Shown: positions 1 through 5,183 of the stretch, one piece after another
Position numbering within the stretch: position 1 is the first letter of the stretch
How the letters are laid out: each line of letters opens with the position of its first letter
DNA from: Phycisphaerae bacterium
GTDB lineage: Bacteria; Planctomycetota; Phycisphaerae; Phycisphaerales; UBA1924
Assembly (NCBI GenBank): GCA_016794945.1
Contig: JAEUIX010000215.1
Span: 1 to 10,966 of the forward strand
Direction: 5' to 3'
Length of the DNA stretch: 10,966 nt
Notes under the pieces: generated by a model
Told to the model about the DNA's origin: nothing
Database searches by the model: none
What the model saw: only the letters and a program-made list of their open reading frames with translations
Translations under genes and position numbers: made by a program

Positions 1-504
1 GGGGAACTCGTCGGGGTCGATGCCCTGCGGGTCCTTGCGAAGCGTGACGACCATGTTGAGGCCGTGGCCCTTGTCGAAGTGGGGCACGGCGATCAGCGAC
101 CGCATGCCCTCGAGGTAGTAGCGCCCTGGGTCGTCCGGCGCGACGGTCAGGTCGTTGATGAGCCGCGGCTCGTCGCCGTACAGCAGCTCGCCCAGCAGCC
201 CTCCCGAGAGCACCGGCAACCGGTCGCGGTTCTTCCAGGGATCGATGTCCTCTACCCAGCGGCTCGAACGCGTGATGCGGTAGTAGGGTGGCTCCAGCCC
301 CCGGCGCGACAGCGAGATGAACCCGTCGTAGCGGAAGTAGTTCTCCATGCGGTCGCCGTAGTAGGAGACCATCTCCTGCGGGTCGGTGAACCGCGACATT
401 TCGCGCATCGTCTCGACGATGTGCGCCAGACGCTGCCGCCACGGTTCGCGCCGGGCGCGGCCCGACTCGATGCCCAGTGGTCCGGTGTTGCCGCCGTCGC
501 TCAT
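1..504 (-). CDS. GAF-domain protein, probable N-terminus of a SpoIIE-type phosphatase (partial)
   Basis: The reading frame is open from an ATG at 504 to the left edge, giving 168 residues with no stop; the C-terminal part lies outside the window. Residues 1-40 are a polar, probably helical lead-in. Residues about 45-165 look like a GAF sensor domain: GFISLSRRGL at 61-70, YYRITRS at 74-80, LPVLSGGLLGELL at 96-108, PRLINDL at 113-119 and GMRSLIAVPHFD at 133-144, where the last two strands of a GAF fold are expected. From memory, this arrangement is typical of planctomycete proteins in which a GAF domain precedes a PP2C/SpoIIE serine phosphatase (RsbU-like), so a signalling phosphatase in a partner-switching pathway is inferred; the catalytic domain itself cannot be seen. 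The start is 15 nt after the stop of the small membrane protein, with a weak AGGG upstream, so the two are probably co-transcribed. It could equally be a GAF protein with another output domain. Confidence 0.72.
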   Translation of the reverse strand, partial: MSDGGNTGPLGIESGRARREPWRQRLAHIVETMREMSRFTDPQEMVSYYGDRMENYFRYDGFISLSRRGLEPPYYRITRSSRWVEDIDPWKNRDRLPVLSGGLLGELLYGDEPRLINDLTVAPDDPGRYYLEGMRSLIAVPHFDKGHGLNMVVTLRKDPQGIDPDEFP

Positions 505-519
505 GGATTCGACCGCCCT

Positions 520-840
520 TCAGTCGCCCCCGCCGCCATCGCCTCCGCCGCCCGCCCCATCCCCCCCGCCAGCGCCGTCGCTTCCAATGCCGTCATCGGT
601 GATGTCGTGCTGGTCGGGGTGCCGCTTCGGAACCGCGTCGCCGCCGCTCAAGCCCCCACCCCCGGCGCCGCCCGACGCGCCCCAGTCCGACCGGATGACC
701 TTGGCGTTGCGCGCGCCCGCCCGGTCCCGCCGCGCCGCTTGCGCCCACACGCCGTACCGACGCCGCCACCAGAAGAACACACCGACCCCCAGCGCCCCCA
801 CGCACAGGACCGTGACCAGGATGATGGGCCACTCGTTCAC
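520..840 (-). CDS. small single-pass membrane protein with Gly/Asp-rich C-terminal tail
   Basis: A 106-residue protein of unrecognised family. Residues about 4-25 form one hydrophobic segment (WPIILVTVLCVGALGVGVFFWW) followed at once by RRRY, which by the positive-inside rule predicts a short periplasmic N-terminus and a cytoplasmic C-terminus. Residues 26-55 are basic and polar. The last 25 residues are almost only Gly and Asp, ending GGGGD. The start is GTG at 840; no convincing Shine-Dalgarno site precedes it, but the start places the membrane segment where a signal anchor would be. It lies 43 bp after nuoG and 15 bp before the GAF-domain gene on the same strand, so an operon is likely. 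The opposite-strand frame here is Pro-rich and looks like a GC shadow. The function is unknown; the tail could be a flexible linker or binding surface. Confidence 0.6.
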   Translation of the reverse strand: MNEWPIILVTVLCVGALGVGVFFWWRRRYGVWAQAARRDRAGARNAKVIRSDWGASGGAGGGGLSGGDAVPKRHPDQHDITDDGIGSDGAGGGDGAGGGGDGGGGD

Positions 841-883
841 GCGGAGAGAACTCGGGTGCTCGGCGGAGCGTCGTTACGGGGCC

Positions 884-2584
884 TCAGAGCTCGACCACCG
901 CCATGTCGGGTTCGCGTTCGACCGCCGCAGCCGGTGCACGGACGGTTCCGATCCACGCGGCAAGTTCCGGCAGGCCGTCGGCGATCCTGGCTCGCACGTC
1001 CGCGGCGTTGTACAACGGAGCATTGACCCAGCCGCCCGGGCGCGGGCCGTCGGCGGCCTCGGCGATCATGGCCAGAGCGGACTGGCCTTCGGCCGAAGCG
1101 CCGTCGAGCGCGGGGATGGCGGCCTCGAACGCCTGCACGACTCCCGTGCAGTTCTCGAACGATCCGGCCTTCTCGGCCCAGGTGACCCCGGGCAGGACCA
1201 CGTCGGCCCGATCGAGGAGCCGGCCGGGCAGCGTGTCGAGCAGCACGAGGAACGCCCCGGAGAGCGCCGACTCGAACTCGGGCGTGGCCCAGTCGCTGGG
1301 GTAGTTCCCGGTGACGATGATCCCGCCAACCTCCCCGGAACGCAGCTGCGTGATGACCTGCTCAAAGGACGCGACGTAGCCGCTGTGAGCGGTTGTCCGG
1401 CTGATCGCTTCGAGCGTGCGGCGGACACCGCGGGCGTTCGGGCACTTCTCGGCGCACAGCCGGAACGCTCCGGCGGTATCCGGCGGGAAGAACCTGTCCT
1501 GTCCCTGGACCGGAACCGGCCCGAGCGCCAGGAACGCCTTGGGATCCAGGGCCAGCGCGGCCCGCGCAAGAAGGAAGGCCTCTTCGCTGGGCAGCATGGG
1601 GCTGACCACGACGGCCAGCCGCTTCCCGGAGTTGGCGACGGCCCGGAGACCCTCGACCGCCGCCTGGATGCCGCGGCCCCATTCGCACTCCACGCGGACG
1701 CCGAATTGCTTCCGTCGGGCGCCGCTTAGGAGGTCCTGGCTGTGGATGAACTTCCACCCGTGCCGCACCTCGTCGGTGATCCACCACTTGTTGATGGCCA
1801 TGTTGGTGCGGGGCTTGACGCGGTAGACCCTGCCTTCGTTGTGCTCGATGTAGATGTTGTCGCCGCTGGCGGTGATGCCGTCGATGCTGGGCGTCCGCTT
1901 GAGGAACCAGACGCGCTGCGCGAACAGGAAGTCCTTGTCCAGCAGCGCGCCGACGGGGCAGAGATCGACGACGTTTCCTGCGATGGGGTTGTCCAGGGCC
2001 CGCCCGGGGAAAACGTCGATCTCCTCCTTGTTGCCGCGCCCGGCAACGCACAACTCGCCGGTGCCGGCCACCTCCCGCGTGAAGCGGACGCACCGGGTGC
2101 ACATGATGCAGCGGTCGGAATAGAGCAGGATGTCGGGTCCGACGTCCTTCTTGGGCTGCTTGACCTTGGTCTCCTCGAATCGACTGGCGCCGCGCCCGTA
2201 CTCGTAGGAATAGTCCTGCAGCGTGCACTCGCCGGCCTGATCGCAGACCGGGCAGTCCAGCGGGTGGTTGATGAGCAGGTACTCCATCACCGCCTTCTGG
2301 TTGGCCAGCGCCTTGGGGCTGTCGGTGAAGACCACCATGCCGTCGAGGGCCTGAGTCTGGCACGTCGGCAGCAGCTTCCCGCCCATGTAGGGCTCCAGCT
2401 TGCCGCCGTTGCGAGGATTGGGCATCCACACTTCCGCCAGGCAGATGCGGCAGGAAGCCACGATGGAGAGTCCTTCGTGGTAGCAGTACTGCGGAATGTC
2501 CTGCCCGGCCTCGTTGGCGATCTGCAGGATCACCTGCCCGGGCTTGAACTCGCGGACCTTTCCGTCAATCGTGATCTTCGGCAT
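884..2584 (-). CDS. nuoG: NADH-quinone oxidoreductase subunit G (complex I, NuoG)
   Basis: A 566-residue iron-sulphur subunit of complex I, which passes electrons from NADH towards quinone at the cytoplasmic face of the membrane. Residues 1-80 are a ferredoxin-like domain with the [2Fe-2S] ligands C34, C45, C48 and C75. HPLDCPVCDQAGEC gives H107, C111, C114 and C120, the His/Cys ligands of the N5-type [4Fe-4S] cluster; C159, C162, C165 and C209 (DLCPVGAL) fit cluster N4. A degenerate molybdopterin-oxidoreductase domain follows, with ADVVLPGVTWAEKAGSFEN at 460-478, a typical NuoG motif. There are no Cys residues between 210 and 299, so the optional N7 cluster is absent, as in most species. The protein is much shorter than the roughly 900-residue E. 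coli form. The start at 2584 is chosen because MPKITIDG is the usual NuoG beginning; longer in-frame starts add a low-complexity Arg-rich stretch. No Shine-Dalgarno site is visible; a TATCAT box lies 7 nt upstream. Neither nuoF nor nuoH adjoins it. Confidence 0.95.
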   Translation of the reverse strand: MPKITIDGKVREFKPGQVILQIANEAGQDIPQYCYHEGLSIVASCRICLAEVWMPNPRNGGKLEPYMGGKLLPTCQTQALDGMVVFTDSPKALANQKAVMEYLLINHPLDCPVCDQAGECTLQDYSYEYGRGASRFEETKVKQPKKDVGPDILLYSDRCIMCTRCVRFTREVAGTGELCVAGRGNKEEIDVFPGRALDNPIAGNVVDLCPVGALLDKDFLFAQRVWFLKRTPSIDGITASGDNIYIEHNEGRVYRVKPRTNMAINKWWITDEVRHGWKFIHSQDLLSGARRKQFGVRVECEWGRGIQAAVEGLRAVANSGKRLAVVVSPMLPSEEAFLLARAALALDPKAFLALGPVPVQGQDRFFPPDTAGAFRLCAEKCPNARGVRRTLEAISRTTAHSGYVASFEQVITQLRSGEVGGIIVTGNYPSDWATPEFESALSGAFLVLLDTLPGRLLDRADVVLPGVTWAEKAGSFENCTGVVQAFEAAIPALDGASAEGQSALAMIAEAADGPRPGGWVNAPLYNAADVRARIADGLPELAAWIGTVRAPAAAVEREPDMAVVEL

Positions 2585-2591
2585 GGGGCCG

Positions 2592-2597
2592 ATGATA
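2592..2597 (-). promoter_or_regulatory. candidate -10 box of a leaderless nuoG promoter
   Basis: On the minus strand TATCAT (sigma70 -10 consensus TATAAT, 5 of 6) ends 7 nt before the nuoG ATG, so transcription would begin at or beside the start codon. No Shine-Dalgarno sequence and no good -35 hexamer are seen. The same geometry recurs before three other genes in the window, which raises confidence. Confidence 0.45.
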
Positions 2598-2694
2598 TCC
2601 GCTCGGGGGCGGGGCCTGTTCGGCCATGGTCCGCCCCGACCGCCCGTAGAGCCACCGAATCGAGTTGCTCTCGCGGCAAGATGCGCCGCCGCGC

Positions 2695-2722
2695 TTGACG
2701 ACCGCGGATTCGGGTGTAGATT
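2695..2722 (+). promoter_or_regulatory. sigma70-like promoter for the PEP-CTERM-like gene
   Basis: TTGACG at 2695-2700 (5 of 6 to the -35 consensus) and TAGATT at 2717-2722 (4 of 6 to the -10 consensus) are separated by 16 bp. The expected start point is near 2729. It is the only place in the window where I found both hexamers at standard spacing ahead of a gene. Confidence 0.55.
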
Positions 2723-2749
2723 TCCCGCATCGCGTGACAACCGCGCGCC

Positions 2750-2781
2750 GCGAGGAGAGAGAGACCCTCGCACATTTCAGG
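2750..2781 (+). repeat. leader hairpin followed by ACATTTCAGG, copy 1
   Basis: GCGAGG (2750-2755) and CCTCGC (2766-2771) form a perfect 6-bp stem around the purine-rich loop AGAGAGAGAC. The stem is followed directly by ACATTTCAGG (2772-2781), which recurs exactly at 2935-2944. The module lies in the predicted 5' leader of the PEP-CTERM-like gene. Confidence 0.45.
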
Positions 2782-2911
2782 TTCTTCAACCGGCCGTCTC
2801 GGTCCGGGAAGCGTTTGACCGCGTTCCCGCCGCGCCGGCTCCGGCGAGCGCGCGTGGCCCTGCGCCCGGGCCCGCGCGATGGCGATGCGAACGCATTGGG
2901 AAGGCGTGCCC

Positions 2912-2944
2912 GTCCCGGCGAGAGCCGCGGCGGGACATTTCAGG
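2912..2944 (+). repeat. leader hairpin followed by ACATTTCAGG, copy 2
   Basis: GTCCCG (2912-2917) and CGGGAC (2931-2936) form a 6-bp stem with a 13-nt loop containing GCGAGAGC. The decamer ACATTTCAGG spans 2935-2944, sharing its first two bases with the stem. It lies 40 nt before the start codon of the PEP-CTERM-like gene. Confidence 0.4.
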
Positions 2945-2970
2945 GGACCGAGGCTGGCGTACGGCTTCTC

Positions 2971-2978
2971 GAGGAGAG
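2971..2978 (+). promoter_or_regulatory. ribosome binding site that fixes the PEP-CTERM-like gene start
   Basis: GAGGAGAG sits 5 nt before the first of two adjacent ATG codons (2984 and 2987). It selects this start over an in-frame ATG at 2879, which would put 35 uncharacteristic residues before the signal peptide. Confidence 0.7.
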
Positions 2979-2983
2979 CAGCG

Positions 2984-3649
2984 ATGATGAAGCGGACGTG
3001 CGGGATCGCGGCGGCGGGCCTTGGGTTGGGGCTGGCGAGTGCCGCCTGGGGCAACCCGATCGTGAACGGTGACTTCCAGACGGGGACGATCGGTCCGTCG
3101 ACCAGCGCGTACGCGCTGAGCGGCTCGATGCTCCCGCCCGAAACGTACAACGTGGTGTCGTTCGACACGATCCACCCGTCGTGGGTGGACTTCTTCGATC
3201 ACACGCTCGGGAACGCCGACGGCCGGTACATGATCATCAACGGATCGGACTCCGGTGTGGGCCCGGCGTGGGCACAGACCGTCGCGGTGACCGCGAACAC
3301 GGTCTACGACCTGTCGGCGTGGTTCGCCAGCCTGTTCCCTCAGTCGGTCGCGACGCTGCAGTGGCGGCTGGTGGGCGACCAGACGACCATCATCAGCGGC
3401 AATTTCGTTGCGCCGTTGTCGGTGGGCGACGGCGGCCCGGGCCTGGGCGTGTGGGTGCAGCAGGTGTTCCAGTTCAACAGCGGGTCGAACACGTCGCTGT
3501 CGATCCAACTCTGGGACGTTTCAGGGATCTTCCAGGGCAACGACTACGCGGTGGACGACATCTCGCTGACCGTGGTGCCGGCCCCGGCTGCGGCCGGGAT
3601 CGCGGCGATTGCGGGACTGGCGGGCGTCCGTCGGCGCCGGCGGAACTGA
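2984..3649 (+). CDS. exported PEP-CTERM-like protein with a C-terminal sorting signal
   Basis: A 221-residue exported protein. Residues 1-23 form a signal peptide: KR, then a hydrophobic AAAGLGLGLASAA core, with likely cleavage after AWG. The mature part begins NPIVNGDFQTG and ends with NDYAVDDISLTVV, the beginning and ending strands of a jelly-roll domain of the DUF642/carbohydrate-binding kind often found in PEP-CTERM proteins. WAQTVAVTANTVYDLSAWFA (96-115) fits the same fold. The C-terminus (about 198-221) is VPAP, a short hydrophobic helix and RRRRRN, a planctomycete version of the PEP-CTERM signal. In the established system such tails are recognised by an exosortase-type enzyme that processes surface or extracellular-matrix proteins. 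Sugar binding is inferred, not shown. It has its own promoter, a strong Shine-Dalgarno site and a downstream terminator, so it is probably monocistronic. Two adjacent ATGs are possible starts; 2984 is chosen. Confidence 0.8.
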   Translation: MMKRTCGIAAAGLGLGLASAAWGNPIVNGDFQTGTIGPSTSAYALSGSMLPPETYNVVSFDTIHPSWVDFFDHTLGNADGRYMIINGSDSGVGPAWAQTVAVTANTVYDLSAWFASLFPQSVATLQWRLVGDQTTIISGNFVAPLSVGDGGPGLGVWVQQVFQFNSGSNTSLSIQLWDVSGIFQGNDYAVDDISLTVVPAPAAAGIAAIAGLAGVRRRRRN

Positions 3650-3658
3650 TCGATTCGC

Positions 3659-3677
3659 GCCCGGTGCGCTGCCGGGC
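3659..3677. repeat. inverted repeat just after the PEP-CTERM-like gene
   Basis: GCCCGG (3659-3664) and CCGGGC (3672-3677) form a 6-bp stem with a 7-nt loop, 10 nt after the stop codon. No T-tract follows, so it may act as a 3'-end stabilising structure rather than a terminator. It is the first of three inverted repeats in this 157-bp gap. Confidence 0.4.
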
Positions 3678-3698
3678 CGATGATGGATTCTCTCTCCA

Positions 3699-3734
3699 CG
3701 GCCCTCGGTCGACAGATCGAGGGCCGCTTTCGTT
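3699..3734 (+). terminator. probable intrinsic terminator of the PEP-CTERM-like gene
   Basis: CGGCCCTCG (3699-3707) and CGAGGGCCG (3718-3726) form a perfect 9-bp stem with a 10-nt loop, followed by CTTTCGTT. The T-tract is short and interrupted. The position 50 bp after the stop codon and before hisS is right for a terminator. Confidence 0.65.
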
Positions 3735-3768
3735 CCCGGACCGCGGCCAGCGGCGCGGGGTCCGGGAA
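3733..3768. repeat. 10-bp perfect inverted repeat upstream of hisS
   Basis: TTCCCGGACC (3733-3742) is exactly complementary to GGTCCGGGAA (3759-3768), with a 16-bp GC-rich spacer. It lies 25-60 bp upstream of the candidate hisS -10 box, where an operator could act, and directly follows the terminator tract. It could instead be a second terminator stem, but no T-tract follows it in either direction. Confidence 0.5.
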
Positions 3769-3792
3769 GCGCCGCGGCGACCGGTGCGCCGC

Positions 3793-3798
3793 TACCCT
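3793..3798 (+). promoter_or_regulatory. candidate -10 box of a leaderless hisS promoter
   Basis: TACCCT (4 of 6 to TATAAT, with the key first, second and last bases) ends 8 nt before the hisS ATG. No Shine-Dalgarno site lies between them and no -35 match is visible. Support comes mainly from the same arrangement before nuoG, lysA and the pseudopilin gene. Confidence 0.35.
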
Positions 3799-3806
3799 GC
3801 CGCGAC

Positions 3807-5183
3807 ATGGGATCGACGAGCTTCCAGGCCCCCACGGGCACCCGCGACTTCTACCCCATCGAACTGGCGCGCCGGCGCTTCATCGAGCGGGCGTGGCGGA
3901 CCGTCAGCGTGCGCCACGGGTTCGAGGAGATCGATGGACCGACGTTCGAGTCGATCGACCTGTACAAGGCCAAGAGCGGGGACGCCATCGTCTCTGAGAT
4001 CTTCCACGTGCACTCGGGCAAGGACGAGCGGTCCCGCGCCGGGCCCGAGACCGGGGCGGCCCGGGAAGCGCCCTTCGCCCTGCGGCCGGAATTCACGCCG
4101 ACCCTGGCGCGGATGTACGCCGCCCGGGCGGCCCAGTTGCCCCGGCCGTGCAAGTGGTTCTGGCAGCAGACGTGCTTCCGGGCCGAGCGACCGCAGCGGG
4201 GCCGCCTGCGCGAGTTCATGCAGTGGAACTGCGACATCATCGGCGAAGGCTCAGCCGCGGCCGACGCCGAGGCGGTCGGCGTGTGCGTGGGGCTGCTGGA
4301 GGAACTGGGGCTGACGCCGGAGCACGTCAAGATCCGTATTGGCTCTCGCCCGGTGGTTTCGAACATCCTCGCCTATTTGGGAGTCTCACGCGATCGGATG
4401 CACGACGCCCTCGATCTGATTGATCGTCGCGCAAAGGCGTCCCCGGAAGAAATCCAGGCCGGAGAAGTGGACCTGGGATTCAGTCTCAAACGACTTGATC
4501 TGGAGGCGAACGCCATTCAGAAGGATTTCGAAATCGGGGTTTCCGCCGGCGGGTTTCAAGAAGGTGGCGTGCCGCTTCGCTACGACTTGGCGTCGCTTCA
4601 TTCACTTCAACAGCAACTGACCGCCGCAGGTCTGTCGTCGTGGTGCACCCTAGATCTCGGAATCGCCCGCGGGCTGGCGTACTACACGGGCATGGTGTTC
4701 GAGGTGCACGAGACCAGCGGGGCGATGCGTGCCGTGGCCGGCGGCGGCCGGTACGACAACCTGATCGAGACCTTCGGCGGCCCGCCGACCCCGGCGGTGG
4801 GCTTCGGCATGGGCGATGTGGTCCTGTCGCTGGTGCTGCAGGACAAGGGGCTGATGCCCGGCGACCGTGAGATCGCCCGGGCGCTGGGGCTCCGGCCCGA
4901 CGTGCAGGTGATCTCCAACGGCTCGCCCGAGTCCGATGCGCTGGTGCCGGCGGTCGTGGGTGAGCTGCGCCGGGCCGGCATGCACGCGCGCCGGTCGTAC
5001 AAGGCCACAAAGAACATCGGCAAGCTGCTCAAGGAAGCGGCCGACGCCGATGCGCGGTACGCGGTGATCATCGAGTCGCCCACCGAGGTGACCGTGAAGA
5101 ACCTGGACGACGGCTCGCAGGTCAAGGCCCCGCGGGCGGACCTGCGGGCGCACCTGCCGCCGGCGCGGCAAAGCGAGCGATGA
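3807..5183 (+). CDS. hisS: histidyl-tRNA synthetase
   Basis: A 458-residue class II aminoacyl-tRNA synthetase that charges tRNA-His with histidine in the cytoplasm. Motif 1 covers GFEEIDGPTFE (38-48). FALRPEFTPTLARM (90-103) and motif 2, FRAERPQRGRLREFMQWNCDIIG (124-146), hold the ATP-binding Arg. The histidine-specific motif is LDLGIARGLAYYTG (282-295). Motif 3 lies in GGGRYDNLIETFGG (312-325) and GFGMGDV (332-338). An anticodon-binding domain follows from about 365. The RPEFTPTLARM and ERPQRGRLREF forms resemble the HisRS subgroup with archaeal and eukaryotic relatives rather than the E. coli form. The length is normal. The start gives MGSTSFQAPTGTRDFYP, with the expected PxGTRDFxP motif at 9-17. 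It heads a three-gene operon; its stop overlaps the next start (ATGA). Codons for residues about 173-286 have markedly more A/T third bases than the rest. Confidence 0.96.
   Translation: MGSTSFQAPTGTRDFYPIELARRRFIERAWRTVSVRHGFEEIDGPTFESIDLYKAKSGDAIVSEIFHVHSGKDERSRAGPETGAAREAPFALRPEFTPTLARMYAARAAQLPRPCKWFWQQTCFRAERPQRGRLREFMQWNCDIIGEGSAAADAEAVGVCVGLLEELGLTPEHVKIRIGSRPVVSNILAYLGVSRDRMHDALDLIDRRAKASPEEIQAGEVDLGFSLKRLDLEANAIQKDFEIGVSAGGFQEGGVPLRYDLASLHSLQQQLTAAGLSSWCTLDLGIARGLAYYTGMVFEVHETSGAMRAVAGGGRYDNLIETFGGPPTPAVGFGMGDVVLSLVLQDKGLMPGDREIARALGLRPDVQVISNGSPESDALVPAVVGELRRAGMHARRSYKATKNIGKLLKEAADADARYAVIIESPTEVTVKNLDDGSQVKAPRADLRAHLPPARQSER
4323..4664 (+). other. compositionally foreign patch inside hisS
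   Basis: By hand count, about 43 of 114 codons here end in A or T (38%), against about 11 of 172 before it and 10 of 172 after it (6% each). Bulk GC falls to about 56% over 4321-4620, from 77% in the preceding 60 bases and about 70% in the following 60. The reading frame and protein family continue without a break, and the downstream edge falls in the conserved RGLAYYTG codons. This fits homologous replacement by a lower-GC relative, or an assembly chimera. Confidence 0.75.

Larger units (their letters stand above)
2598..2983. other. divergent intergenic region and long leader of the PEP-CTERM-like gene
   Basis: About 390 bp lie between the divergent nuoG and PEP-CTERM-like genes. I see no credible coding sequence: the open frames are Arg/Pro-rich GC shadows. 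It holds a sigma70-like promoter for the plus-strand gene, leaving an untranslated leader of roughly 250 nt, two hairpins each followed by ACATTTCAGG, and a good Shine-Dalgarno site at the end. No known riboswitch class is recognised, but this was not tested with covariance models. Confidence 0.6.

Noticed and set aside
64..1026. Plus-strand open frames opposite the GAF-domain and small membrane protein genes
   Set aside because: The products are Pro/Arg/Val-rich without motifs, while the minus strand gives a GAF fold and a clean membrane helix with a GTG start.
4386..4601. Small minus-strand open frame inside hisS with fairly natural composition
   Set aside because: It looks less like a GC shadow only because the hisS patch there has lower GC. 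It has no Shine-Dalgarno site, no recognised motif, and lies wholly inside the HisRS central domain.
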